Positions 1 through 8,269 of a stretch of 64,000 nt of DNA are shown here, piece by piece. Each line of letters begins with the position of its first letter. Within the stretch, counting starts at the first letter, position 1. Source of the stretch: Bacillus paralicheniformis (lineage in GTDB: Bacteria; Bacillota; Bacilli; Bacillales; Bacillaceae). The position numbers were made by a program, and so were the translations under genes. Below the pieces are notes generated by a model, which saw only the letters and a program-made list of their open reading frames with translations, made no database searches and was not told the DNA's origin. The stretch is taken from contig NZ_LBMN02000016.1 in assembly GCF_001042485.2 (NCBI RefSeq), positions 124,001 to 188,000 on the forward strand. Reading direction: 5' to 3'.

Positions 1-162
1 GATGGCTGCCGTATCGATACTGCGGTAGCCGTGCTTGATTGCCGTTTTTACGGCTTGCACCAGTTCGGGCCCTTCCTCTACTTTAAACACGCCTAGTCCA
101 AACCAGGGCATGTCCGTCCCGTTATTCAATGTGATTCGATCTTGCAGATTTTTTGCCGTCAT
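1..162 (-). CDS. ytbE: Aldo/keto reductase YtbE, N-terminal part (cut by window edge)
   Basis: Only the first 54 codons are inside the window. They read MTAKNLQDRITL..., with the typical start of NAD(P)H-dependent aldo/keto reductases: a short beta hairpin, then the MPWFGLGVF strand and the GYRSIDTA segment that contains the catalytic-tetrad Asp. AGGAGG lies 9 nt before the ATG at 162. It is transcribed leftwards 30 bp after the MFS gene, so the two probably form an operon. The same partner genes (MFS, HxlR regulator, AKR) occur as ytbD, ytcD and ytbE in B. subtilis, which supports the name. The physiological substrate cannot be read from this fragment. Confidence 0.85.
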   Translation of the reverse strand, partial: MTAKNLQDRITLNNGTDMPWFGLGVFKVEEGPELVQAVKTAIKHGYRSIDTAAI

Positions 163-192
163 CTAATTGGCCTCCTCATATTTTTGTATACA

Positions 193-1413
193 TCATGCGC
201 AGTTTTTCTTTAAAGCTTGATTTTGTTTTTGGTCATTTCGTTCCAGCGCCCTGCTCCAGCCCGTCAGCGCGACGGCGCCGAGCACCATCAAAGCTCCGGC
301 CCATGGAGTGTGAATCAAACCGATCGACTGTGTGATGGCGCCTCCTGTATAAGATCCGATCGCGATCCCGGCGTTGAATGCAGCGATATTGACAGCTGAT
401 GCGACATCTACCGCCCCCGGAACAAACCGTTCAGCCAGAATTACCACATAGGACTGGAGCCCGGGGACATTCATAAATGCTAAAAATCCCATCAGCATGA
501 TGACGATAAAGCCCGCTGCCTGATAAGGAGCAGCCGCCGTTAAGATGAGAAGCACAACCGCTTGGGCGATGAACATATAGAATAATGCAGTAAGCGGTTT
601 TTGGTTGGCCGCTTTACCTCCGATGATATTTCCGAGCGCGACGGCAATGCCGTAAGCAAGCAAAATGACGGCAACAGCTTCCTGTTTAAAACCTGTCACA
701 TGCTGAAGCAGCGGGGATAAATACGTAAAGACAACAAATGTTCCTCCATAACCAAGCGCCGTAATGATGAATAAAAGCAGCAGACGGCCATTGGTTACAA
801 GTTTCAATTGGCTCTTGAAAGACGTTCGGACGCCTTTCGGCAAATCGGCCGGAACAAGAAAGCTGTTGGCGATAAACGCCAGTGCGCCGACAGCGACAAT
901 CGCCGCAAAAGCAATCCGCCAGCCGAACAGCTGACCGAGGAACGTGCCGATGGGAACTCCGGTAATCATCGCAATCGTCAGACCGGTAAACATAATTGAT
1001 ATCGCTCCGGCTCTTTTATCCGCCGGGACCAGGCTTGCCGCAATCGTTGAACCGATTGACATAAATACGCCATGAGAAAACGCGGAAATCACGCGGGCGG
1101 TTAATAAAACACCGATGCTTCCGGCACATGCCGCAAGCCCGTTTCCGATCATAAAAATAATCATAATCACAAGCAACAGCGCTTTTCTCGGCATACTCGA
1201 TGTGACAGACGTCAATACGGGTGCGCCGACTGTCACGCCCAAAGCGTATAACGATACAGTCAGCCCCGCGGTCGTCACTGAAATGTTCATGTCATCAGCA
1301 ATTAAAGGCAGAAGCCCCACGCTGATGAATTCGGTTGTCCCGATGGCAAATGCGCTGGCCGCCAAGGCTAAAAGCGCTAATATACTGCGTTTTTTATCAT
1401 GAACAGAAGTCAT
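193..1413 (-). CDS. ytbD: MFS efflux transporter, YtbD type
   Basis: A 406-residue, 12-segment major facilitator of the drug/sugar-efflux (AraJ/YdhP-like) type. The first helix carries the signature FAIGTTEFISVGLLP, and the first loop region carries a GLTVSLYALGVTVGAP stretch. The ATG at 1413 is chosen because AAAGGGGG sits 7 nt upstream; the longer reading frame from 1461 has no good ribosome site. It is divergent from an HxlR repressor across a spacer with nested inverted repeats and is followed by an aldo/keto reductase. This suggests a stress-inducible unit that exports or detoxifies a small reactive molecule. The substrate is unknown. Confidence 0.85.
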   Translation of the reverse strand: MTSVHDKKRSILALLALAASAFAIGTTEFISVGLLPLIADDMNISVTTAGLTVSLYALGVTVGAPVLTSVTSSMPRKALLLVIMIIFMIGNGLAACAGSIGVLLTARVISAFSHGVFMSIGSTIAASLVPADKRAGAISIMFTGLTIAMITGVPIGTFLGQLFGWRIAFAAIVAVGALAFIANSFLVPADLPKGVRTSFKSQLKLVTNGRLLLLFIITALGYGGTFVVFTYLSPLLQHVTGFKQEAVAVILLAYGIAVALGNIIGGKAANQKPLTALFYMFIAQAVVLLILTAAAPYQAAGFIVIMLMGFLAFMNVPGLQSYVVILAERFVPGAVDVASAVNIAAFNAGIAIGSYTGGAITQSIGLIHTPWAGALMVLGAVALTGWSRALERNDQKQNQALKKNCA

Positions 1414-1491
1414 TCTTTTTCCCCCTTTCGTTTTTAATGTATAGCAAATGTCTGCCGGCAAATGATATTATGGTACATATCATCCATAAAA

Positions 1492-1555
1492 AAAAGTACG
1501 CACTTTTAAGTGCGATAGGAACCAAAAAGTTAGATAGGTACTTTTCGGTTCCTAT
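1492..1555. promoter_or_regulatory. Nested inverted repeats, candidate HxlR-family operator
   Basis: The spacer between the divergent MFS and HxlR genes holds three dyads. AAAAGTAC (1492-1499) pairs with GTACTTTT (1538-1545). CGCACTT (1499-1505) pairs with AAGTGCG (1508-1514). ATAGGAACC (1515-1523) pairs with GGTTCCTAT (1547-1555). HxlR proteins are winged-helix dimers that often bind GTAC-containing dyads, so the outer AAAAGTAC pair is the best operator candidate. The function is inferred from position and symmetry only. Confidence 0.55.
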
Positions 1556-1570
1556 GGTTTGGAGGAGAAC

Positions 1571-1948
1571 ATGAAGCCGAAAAAGTACAATATATCTGTC
1601 GAAGCTACACTTGAAGTAATTGGAGGTAAATGGAAATGTGTGATTTTGTGCCATTTGACGCACGGCAAAAAACGCACGAGCGAGCTGAAGCGGCTGATGC
1701 CGAACATTACGCAGAAAATGCTGACCCAGCAGCTGCGCGAACTGGAGGAGGACGGCGTCATCAATCGGCTCGTGTACCAGCAGGTGCCGCCGAAGGTCGA
1801 ATACGAACTCAGCGAATACGGATGGACGCTTAAAGACATATTGGATTCATTGTGCGCCTGGGGTGAAACACATATTACGAAAGTGTATGGAGACAAATTT
1901 GCCGTTTTGGAGGACAGCGTGCTGAATGAACAATTAAAGGAAACATAA
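1571..1948 (+). CDS. ytcD: HxlR-family transcriptional regulator, YtcD type
   Basis: A 125-residue winged-helix protein of the HxlR family. Family landmarks are the GGKWKCVIL helix near residue 20, RTSELKRLMPNITQKMLTQQL as the recognition helix, LEEDGVI and the VEYELSEYG wing. It has no sensor domain, but the family often uses one or more Cys; here Cys residues lie in the WKC segment and near residue 98. The ATG at 1571 follows GGAGGAG by 3 nt; an in-frame ATG lies 12 bp upstream without a ribosome site. It probably controls the divergent ytbD-ytbE operon and itself. Confidence 0.85.
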   Translation: MKPKKYNISVEATLEVIGGKWKCVILCHLTHGKKRTSELKRLMPNITQKMLTQQLRELEEDGVINRLVYQQVPPKVEYELSEYGWTLKDILDSLCAWGETHITKVYGDKFAVLEDSVLNEQLKET

Positions 1949-1967
1949 TAAATAGATGGAGGTCAGG

Positions 1968-2633
1968 ATGGGAAAATGGTTTCTTTCCGGAGGCGGAGAT
2001 GCGCACCAAACTGAACGGCTGGATCGGCATTTTGCCGGGAGCCTCTGCCCGCATAAGCCTTTGTTGTATATTCCGATTGCCATGGACGCCGACAGGTATG
2101 ATGAAGGCTTCGATTGGATCAGCCGGCTCTTTCACCCGCTCGGCGTTAAAAATATCGTGATGTGGACGGATGTCAAAGGCAAAACCGTGCACGATTTAGA
2201 CGCATTTTCTGCCGTATATATTGGCGGAGGAAATACGTTTCGTCTGCTCAAACAATTCATTGAATCACATTTTATCGAGGTGTTAAAGCGCTATGCCGAA
2301 AGCGGCGGCGTCATTTACGGCGGAAGCGCAGGCGCCGTCATTCTCGGAAAGAACATCATGACTTGCTCTTATATGGACCGCAATGCTTGCGGATTGCGCG
2401 ATTTTAACGGATTAAAGCTTCTGGGAGACTATGCGGTTTGGTGTCACTACAAGGTTGAACATGATCCGCTGATTAAAAGGTATAGGCATGCCTTTGACAC
2501 TCCCGTCATCGCCTTGCCGGAAGAAACGGGAATCGCCGCAAGCATTTCAGACATCCGGGTCATCGGAACAAAGCCTGCCCGGATTTTTAATGAAGACGGC
2601 GCGGTATTCGTTTCAGATCAATTTGTTTTATAA
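1968..2633 (+). CDS. Peptidase S51 family protein (dipeptidase E-like)
   Basis: A 221-residue class I glutamine-amidotransferase-like fold of the S51 family (dipeptidase E/cyanophycinase relatives). The nucleophile elbow YGGSAGAV carries the Ser expected to attack Asp-X or related peptide bonds. The YIGGGNTFRLL segment and a downstream LPEETG segment with acidic residues are also family-like. There is no signal peptide, so it should be cytosolic. The ATG at 1968 follows GGAGG by 6 nt. It starts 19 bp after the HxlR gene and ends in a terminator, so it may be co-transcribed with ytcD. Substrate not assignable. Confidence 0.8.
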   Translation: MGKWFLSGGGDAHQTERLDRHFAGSLCPHKPLLYIPIAMDADRYDEGFDWISRLFHPLGVKNIVMWTDVKGKTVHDLDAFSAVYIGGGNTFRLLKQFIESHFIEVLKRYAESGGVIYGGSAGAVILGKNIMTCSYMDRNACGLRDFNGLKLLGDYAVWCHYKVEHDPLIKRYRHAFDTPVIALPEETGIAASISDIRVIGTKPARIFNEDGAVFVSDQFVL

Positions 2634-2638
2634 AGCAA

Positions 2639-2669
2639 AAAACGCTTCGGCTCATCGGCGAAGCGTTTT
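2639..2669 (+). terminator. Intrinsic terminator after the S51 peptidase gene
   Basis: An 11-bp perfect stem AAAACGCTTCG / CGAAGCGTTTT with a 9-nt loop, followed by T-rich sequence on the plus strand. It lies just past the peptidase stop codon. The left arm also offers A residues for the opposite strand. Confidence 0.85.
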
Positions 2670-2915
2670 TCTTGTTTTTGCGGCTGCAAGCCGTTTGACC
2701 AGGCTTTCCGTCAGAAAAAACACGGTGAGACTCAAACCCAGCAAAACAGAAAAATTTGACATCAACGGCTCACGATCAACATATTCAAAAGCATGATGCA
2801 CAAAAAGTATCACGGCCCAGAAAATGATAGCCGCACGGCAAGCTGTGTCTGCGGCTTTTTTCCTTTTGGGTCTGCATACATGACAGCGCCTCTCAAGGAG
2901 ACTCTCACGCCCCAA
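2652..2915 (-). CDS. Hypothetical 87-residue membrane protein
   Basis: This reading frame starts at TTG 2915, with AAGGA about 10 nt upstream. It encodes a basic N-terminus with a CHVC pair, a hydrophobic helix (AAIIFWAVILFVHHAF) and a second one (MSNFSVLLGLSLTVFFL), ending in a Lys/Arg-rich tail. The helix pattern looks like a genuine small membrane protein rather than an antisense shadow. Its 3' end, however, overlaps the terminator of the convergent peptidase gene. It begins 20 bp after the HemD-like gene on the same strand. No family recognised; whether it is expressed is uncertain. Confidence 0.4.
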   Translation of the reverse strand: MGRESLLERRCHVCRPKRKKAADTACRAAIIFWAVILFVHHAFEYVDREPLMSNFSVLLGLSLTVFFLTESLVKRLAAAKTRKTLRR

Positions 2916-2935
2916 TCTGCTGATTTCCTTCGCAC

Positions 2936-3763
2936 TTACTGTGTTTTGATTTCCTCTTCCGTTTCATAAAACCGGGCCAGCTCCACAATCATCGCTCCCA
3001 TTCGTTCGAGGCCGGGAGCGAGCAGGCGTTCAACTCCTTCTTCTCTTAAAGCTTCTGCCGTCACTTTTCCGACAGCGGCTGCCAACACGCTGTCTTGAAA
3101 AGATTGGACAATTTTCTCCGCATAGCCGTTTTCTTTCGCAAAATGAAAAAGCGAGCGGACTTGGACGGCTGTTGTAAAGGAAACCGCATCCACTTCACGG
3201 TTGATGACCTCGCTGCACAATAAGGCGACGGTTTCCCGGTCCGGTGCAACATGGCGATACGGCAGAAGCGGAAAAACAGCTGCACCTTTCTCTTCCAAAA
3301 ACTGAAGCAGTGACGGTGCGTTTTCGCCGTGAAGCTGTACCATCACCCGTTTCCCGGAAAAATCATGGGATTGAAGCGAGTCGATCAGTCCTTTGGTGGT
3401 GCCGTCTTCATCCGCCGCAACCGGCGTAATGCCGAGCTTTTTTAATGCGGCGATTGTTTTGTAGCCTCTCGATGCCGCCTTCGCCCCGCGGATCGCTTGT
3501 AAATAGCGCTCACCGATCCCCAGTTTATCAGCTAGGTTGACAAGCGTCTCCGTCCCGATTCCTGTCGTAAAAATCACCCAGTCGGCTCCCGTTTCAACAA
3601 AGGCTCGCAAATCAGGACCTACTTCTTTTTCGGCCAAAAACACGGTACCCTGAAGGGAACGTACGACGGGAACCCCGCCTTGCTTTTTGATTAATGTGCT
3701 CATTTCATCCGTTTTTCGCGATGCTCCGATGGCAATTCTTCTGCCGTTCAATCCTTTTCCCAA
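2936..3763 (-). CDS. HemD-like protein (uroporphyrinogen-III synthase fold)
   Basis: A 275-residue protein with the two-lobe HemD pattern: RRIAIGASRKTDEM at the start, DWVIFTTGIGTETL near residue 85, and VDAVSFTTAVQVRSLF in the second lobe followed by VGKVTAEAL. It is not linked to haem genes here, and Bacillus has its true hemD in the hemAXCDBL operon. It is therefore more likely a paralogue (B. subtilis YjjA-like) of unknown substrate than the haem enzyme. The TTG at 3763 is preceded by AGAGGGA. It is divergent from the double-cupin gene. Confidence 0.7.
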   Translation of the reverse strand: MGKGLNGRRIAIGASRKTDEMSTLIKKQGGVPVVRSLQGTVFLAEKEVGPDLRAFVETGADWVIFTTGIGTETLVNLADKLGIGERYLQAIRGAKAASRGYKTIAALKKLGITPVAADEDGTTKGLIDSLQSHDFSGKRVMVQLHGENAPSLLQFLEEKGAAVFPLLPYRHVAPDRETVALLCSEVINREVDAVSFTTAVQVRSLFHFAKENGYAEKIVQSFQDSVLAAAVGKVTAEALREEGVERLLAPGLERMGAMIVELARFYETEEEIKTQ

Positions 3764-3867
3764 TCCAATCCCTCTTTTCCGTATCTGTTTCTATCAATGT
3801 AATGGTTTACTATCATCTTCCAAATGAGATATGATTGAATTATCAAAAAATAACAGGAGGTTTTTCA

Positions 3868-4812
3868 ATGCATTCTCAATTTGAAACCCGAGCCGAGCAT
3901 TTGACGAAACATGCCCGTTTTTTCGAGTATACCACTGCCTCTGACCCGATTGGAAGCGGAATAATCAGTCCGATTCCTGTGAAAGAGTTCGGACCTGAAT
4001 TGTATGAAACAGGTGAAACGCGGATCATCCCGCTGGACATCTCAGAAGAACTGAAGACGGAATATCCCGCTTCAAGCCCTTCCCTTCTCGCCCACTTCAT
4101 CAAGATTCGTTCGGGCGACACCATTCACACCGCCCCCCGCGCGACAAGCGAACTATATTACATTGTCAGCGGCGCAGGGCGTACCGAAGCGGGCGAAGAT
4201 ACGATTCACTGGCAGAAAGGCGATTTTTTGACTTTGCCTGCCGGTTCAAGCAGCCAGCATACCGCAGCAGAAGATGCAGCCATTTATTACATCACCGATT
4301 CACCTCTCCTGCATTATTTGGGCGTAAAGCCGTCGGAATCCCGCTTTCAACCAACCATCTACACCGCTGAACAGGCAAAAGCAAAATTGGCTGAAGCGGC
4401 CGCCGCTCCTGACGCCCGTTTCCGAAACCGTATTTCCGTTCTTTTAAACAATGATATATTCGATCAAACGCTGACGATCACCCATGTATTGTGGGCGATG
4501 TTCGGCATCGTGCCTCCCGGCTCCAATCAAGCGCCCCACAGCCACAAGTCGGTGGCTCTCGATTTTGTCGCCTATGCCGCACCAGGGACGTACACATTAG
4601 TCGGAAGCAAAATCGATCCGGCCACAAAGGAAATCATCGATCCGAAACGGATTGACTGGGTAACCGGAAAAGCCTTCATTACACCGCCGGGATTATGGCA
4701 TTCCCACCATAATGAGTCAGGTGAAGCGGCCTATATCATCCCCATCCAAGATGCGGGCCTGCAAACATACCTCCGGACACTGGATATTCAATTTCAGCAT
4801 TATGAAAAATGA
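3868..4812 (+). CDS. Double-cupin protein, gentisate-dioxygenase-like
   Basis: A 314-residue bicupin. The N-terminal cupin includes SELYYIVSGAGRTEAG and KGDFLTLPAGSSSQH. The C-terminal cupin includes the metal-type motif PHSHKSVALDFV and ITPPGLWHSHHNESG, giving several His for a mononuclear metal site. Gentisate/1-hydroxy-2-naphthoate dioxygenases share this plan, but no aromatic-degradation genes are nearby, so the substrate is open. The ATG at 3868 follows AGGAGG by 7 nt; the in-frame TTG at 3835 lacks a ribosome site. A shared terminator separates it from the convergent siderophore-binding gene. Confidence 0.7.
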   Translation: MHSQFETRAEHLTKHARFFEYTTASDPIGSGIISPIPVKEFGPELYETGETRIIPLDISEELKTEYPASSPSLLAHFIKIRSGDTIHTAPRATSELYYIVSGAGRTEAGEDTIHWQKGDFLTLPAGSSSQHTAAEDAAIYYITDSPLLHYLGVKPSESRFQPTIYTAEQAKAKLAEAAAAPDARFRNRISVLLNNDIFDQTLTITHVLWAMFGIVPPGSNQAPHSHKSVALDFVAYAAPGTYTLVGSKIDPATKEIIDPKRIDWVTGKAFITPPGLWHSHHNESGEAAYIIPIQDAGLQTYLRTLDIQFQHYEK

Positions 4813-4854
4813 AAAAGCGGGAAGCCGGATCATTCTTTTCGGCTCCCCGCTTTT
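4812..4854. terminator. Bidirectional terminator between bicupin and siderophore-binding genes
   Basis: A stem of AAAAGCGGG-AGCCG type pairs with CGGCTCCCCGCTTTT around a 12-nt loop (one mismatch). A-run and T-run flank both sides, so it can stop both convergent transcripts. Confidence 0.8.
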
Positions 4855-5808
4855 CTATTCGTTTTTCGCTTTCTTGGATATCATGTCCGCGATTTCTTCG
4901 GCCTGCGCCTGAACAGCGTTTGGATCATACGGCCAGAACCTGTCCGGATCGAGGAAAAAGACCTTGCCTTTTTTCACCGCGTCAAGCGACTTCCAAACCG
5001 GATTGTCCTGATCAAGCTTTCCGTTGTATGATTCATCGACAAATATGTAGTCTCCGGCATATTTCGGCAGAACTTCGAAAGATATGGCTTTATATCCGTC
5101 AGCTGTATCAATGGCATCCTTTTTAACAGATTCAGGCGGCGTCAGTCCCAGCTGCGTATAGATCGCTTCTCCGCCCCGATACCCGTAGGCCCCGTAGACA
5201 TACACAGATTTTGCATATGCGCCGATTAAAGAGAACGTTTCACCTTGTACAGATGCATCTTTGATTTTCGCGCGGGCGGCTTTCATTTTTTGATTAAACG
5301 TTTTCGTCCACTCCCGAGCCTCCTTTTCCTTGCCGAGCAGCTTGCCAAACGTTTTCATTTCATCGCGTGCATCTTTAAACGTGCCGAACGGATAAACGAC
5401 AGTCGGAGCGATTTTTGAGAGCTTTTCATATTCTTTTTTATCGTTTGTCATCGATACGATCAAATCGGGTTTAAGCTTAAGAATCTTTTCCACAGATACT
5501 GAAAAACCGTCTTTTCCCCCGATATTCTTTATTTCTGAAATATGATCTTTAATATAGGGACTTTCAAGATATTTCCCTGTTTCTCCAAGCGGCTTGATTC
5601 CGAATGCAAGCATTGTCCCGGCATATCCTATCGTAACGACGCGCTTCGGATTGGCCGGTACAGTGACATTTCCGTTGATTGTTTTCACCACTCTTGTTTT
5701 CGCTTCGTTCTTTGATGCCGTCTGTTTTTGGCCGCTTTGACAGCCTGAAAGAAAAACAGAAAATGCGAGTAAAACGGTCAATATATAAGAATACTGCTTT
5801 TTCGTCAT
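4855..5808 (-). CDS. Iron-siderophore ABC transporter substrate-binding lipoprotein
   Basis: A 317-residue FecB/FhuD-type periplasmic-binding protein. A lysine-containing signal peptide ends in the lipobox LSGC, so it should be lipid-anchored outside the membrane. The body has the NPKRVVTIGY and FGIKPLGETG segments and the long helix of cluster A-II binding proteins (LKPDLIVSM, YIFVDESYN). The ATG at 5808 follows GGAGGG by 6 nt. A near-perfect Fur box directly upstream predicts iron repression. No permease or ATPase gene is adjacent, so it must share a transporter encoded elsewhere. The exact siderophore is unknown. Confidence 0.88.
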   Translation of the reverse strand: MTKKQYSYILTVLLAFSVFLSGCQSGQKQTASKNEAKTRVVKTINGNVTVPANPKRVVTIGYAGTMLAFGIKPLGETGKYLESPYIKDHISEIKNIGGKDGFSVSVEKILKLKPDLIVSMTNDKKEYEKLSKIAPTVVYPFGTFKDARDEMKTFGKLLGKEKEAREWTKTFNQKMKAARAKIKDASVQGETFSLIGAYAKSVYVYGAYGYRGGEAIYTQLGLTPPESVKKDAIDTADGYKAISFEVLPKYAGDYIFVDESYNGKLDQDNPVWKSLDAVKKGKVFFLDPDRFWPYDPNAVQAQAEEIADMISKKAKNE

Positions 5809-5823
5809 GTTCAACCCTCCAAT

Positions 5824-5843
5824 TGATAATAATTATCATTATC
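5824..5843 (-). promoter_or_regulatory. Fur box upstream of the siderophore-binding lipoprotein
   Basis: Positions 5824-5838 are TGATAATAATTATCA, an exact 7-1-7 Fur recognition sequence, extended by a third hexamer-like repeat (ATTATC, to 5843). It lies 16 bp before the start codon, near the ribosome site, so bound Fur should block transcription when iron is sufficient. Confidence 0.92.
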
Positions 5844-5885
5844 AATATACAGGATAATTGTCACCATGAGAAGTCTTTATTTGCT

Positions 5886-6785
5886 TTACGGCTGATCAGG
5901 CCGCTCATTCCGTCGATAGTATTCGATGACAAATTCTTTAAAGTTGCGTGCCGCCGGCGATAAATAATAGTCTTTCAAAACGGCGAGACCGATCGTCCTC
6001 TCAGAACGGTAGTCTGACACTCGGCAAAATGCCACCGGAGAATGGATATGTTCCGCCGTTTTCGGCAGGATCGCCGCACCGAGCCCTGCTGACACAAGGC
6101 CCAAAATCGTCGACACTTCTTCCCCTTCAAACGCAAGCTTCGGGCTGATGGACAGTTCCCGGCACATTTGATCAAACACATATCGAAGACCATAACCCGG
6201 CTTAAAACCGACAAAGTCCTCATGGGCAATGGATCTGATCGCGACTTCTTTCCGATCTGCGAGCGGGTGGTCGGCGGGAAGCACCAGGTAAAGCGGTTCA
6301 GTATCCAGCACCGTCCATTCAAGAAGTTCGTTTGGAAGGGGTGGTGAGCTGAGACATATATCAGCCTCGCCCGTCTCCACCATATGCTGAAGATGTTCAT
6401 TTGCGGCCTGATACAGACGGAACGCAACATTCGGGTATTTCTTTTTAAAACCGGCAATCAGCTGCGGCATCAGGCGTGAACCAAGCGTATGCAAAAAAGA
6501 TACCGAGATTTCCCCGGCATTCGGATTGACGCTTTCCCTGATTTGCTGGACGCCTTCGTCAAGAGCAAGGCGGGCCTGTTTCGCTTTGATGAGGAACTGC
6601 TCGCCGTACTTTGTCAGGCGGATCGATTTTGTTTTTCGAATAAACAGCGGGACGCCCAATTCTTCTTCAAGCTTTTTGATCGACCTGCTCAAAGCCGGCT
6701 GGGAAATCCTTTGTTCCAGGGCGGCTTTTGTAAAGTGTTTATGCCTGCTCACGGCAATAAAATGGTCAATTTGATAGAGTTCCAA
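5886..6785 (-). CDS. LysR-family transcriptional regulator
   Basis: A 299-residue LysR-type regulator. The N-terminal winged helix shows HFTKAALEQRISQPALSRSIKKLE and LFIRKTKSIRLTKYG. The C-terminal effector domain starts near residue 90 (GEISVSFLHTLGSRLMP) and includes GLVSAGLGAAILP. The start is TTG at 6785, with GGAG 10 nt upstream. It is divergent from an MFS exporter, the usual arrangement for a LysR regulator and its target; B. subtilis YybE/YybF is a similar pair. The ligand is not known. Confidence 0.88.
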   Translation of the reverse strand: MELYQIDHFIAVSRHKHFTKAALEQRISQPALSRSIKKLEEELGVPLFIRKTKSIRLTKYGEQFLIKAKQARLALDEGVQQIRESVNPNAGEISVSFLHTLGSRLMPQLIAGFKKKYPNVAFRLYQAANEHLQHMVETGEADICLSSPPLPNELLEWTVLDTEPLYLVLPADHPLADRKEVAIRSIAHEDFVGFKPGYGLRYVFDQMCRELSISPKLAFEGEEVSTILGLVSAGLGAAILPKTAEHIHSPVAFCRVSDYRSERTIGLAVLKDYYLSPAARNFKEFVIEYYRRNERPDQP

Positions 6786-6905
6786 TGCTCATCCGCTCCT
6801 TCATAACTAGAATGCATGATGTTGATAGATATTATAAATTAGACACATCACAAATGAAAGCGTACCATGAAACATAGATTGTCATTCTGGAAAAGAGGAG
6901 CTACC

Positions 6906-8123
6906 ATGACTTACATACAGCCGCATACGAAAGATTATCAAAAAGCAAGCATCGCTTTATTCATCAGCGGTTTTGTGACATTTGCCACGCTTTACACCAC
7001 ACAGCCGCTCATGCCTCTGTTTGCGGAGGAATTCGGCATATCGGCGGCAGCTGCAAGCTTAACTTTATCCATTTCAACAGGTATATTGGCTTTTGCATTA
7101 CTCACGGCAGCAGCTTTATCTGACGGATTCGGCCGGAAGACGATTATGGCAATATCCCTGTTTGCGACATCTGTGCTCGGCCTCTTGACCGCCTTTAGTC
7201 CGAACTTCGCGGGGCTCTTGGTGATGAGAGGGCTGCTTGGCTTTTTCCTTGCAGGCGTACCCGCGATCGCCATGACTTATGTCGGAGAGGAATTTGATCC
7301 GCGAGGGCTCGGGAAAATGATGGGGTTATACATTAGCGGCACAAGCCTTGGAGGAATGAGCGGAAGGCTTTTGACCGGCCTTTTGACAGACTTGTTCAGC
7401 TGGCGTGCAGCGCTTGGAATCATCGGGGGATTATCAGTGCTATTAAGCTATTTGTTTTGGATTTTGCTGCCCCGGCCACAGCACTCCGCTAAGCGAAAAA
7501 CGAGCATGAAAAAGGCGAGCCTCGCCTACTCTGCCGTCTTGATGAACAAACGGCTGCTGTCGATTATTTCACTCGGATTTCTATTAATGGGAAGCTTTGT
7601 TACGCTGTTCAATTATATCGGATTTCAATTGATGGGACCTCCGTACAGACTCTCTCAAACTGTCATCGGGTTCATCTTTATCGTTTATTTGGCAGGGGCA
7701 ATTAGTTCCGTTTATATGGGAAAGAAAGCCGACCGTTTTGGCAGCCCGCTGATGCTGAAAATCGGGATTGCCATTATCGCGGGAGGCGCATTGCTTACGC
7801 TTCTGCCTCAGCTTTCTCTGAAAATCGCCGGAATCGCTGTCTTTACATTCGGATTTTTCGGCTCGCATTCGATCGCAAGCTCCTGGGTCGGGCAGACGGC
7901 CGGCGAACAGCGCGTTCAAGCTTCCTCTCTTTATTTGCTGAGCTATTATCTCGGCTCAAGCTTAGCGGGGTCTTTCGGAGGCTTCTTCTGGACTCATTTT
8001 AAATGGCCGGGAATCGTCGCCTTCATTACCTTGTTGCTTTTGGCCGCTTATCCGGCAATTTTCTTTGCCGAAGCCAAAAGGAACAAGCGGCAAGACGATA
8101 CACAGATCCGAAATAAAAGCTAA
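6906..8123 (+). CDS. MFS exporter divergent from a LysR regulator
   Basis: A 405-residue, 12-helix major facilitator of the DHA1 type. Visible features are YTTQPLMPLFAEEFGI at the end of helix 1, SDGFGRKT in loop 2-3 and GFFLAGVPAIAMTYVGEE in helix 5. The ATG at 6906 follows AGAGGAG by 5 nt; the longer frame from 6867 lacks a ribosome site. Transcription away from the LysR gene suggests LysR control. Related Bacillus proteins are annotated as putative drug or amino-acid exporters; the true cargo is unknown. Confidence 0.87.
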   Translation: MTYIQPHTKDYQKASIALFISGFVTFATLYTTQPLMPLFAEEFGISAAAASLTLSISTGILAFALLTAAALSDGFGRKTIMAISLFATSVLGLLTAFSPNFAGLLVMRGLLGFFLAGVPAIAMTYVGEEFDPRGLGKMMGLYISGTSLGGMSGRLLTGLLTDLFSWRAALGIIGGLSVLLSYLFWILLPRPQHSAKRKTSMKKASLAYSAVLMNKRLLSIISLGFLLMGSFVTLFNYIGFQLMGPPYRLSQTVIGFIFIVYLAGAISSVYMGKKADRFGSPLMLKIGIAIIAGGALLTLLPQLSLKIAGIAVFTFGFFGSHSIASSWVGQTAGEQRVQASSLYLLSYYLGSSLAGSFGGFFWTHFKWPGIVAFITLLLLAAYPAIFFAEAKRNKRQDDTQIRNKS

Positions 8124-8269
8124 ACTTTCTTCACCACATGCCGATATTTAAATCAAAGCCAGCATGACGATTCCTCCTGAAGATCAGCCGTTTTTAGAAT
8201 GAATAAATGCAGCCTGTCATGTTGGCTTTTCCTTTATCTCCCTCTATAATGGTTTGAGGGGGAATCATC

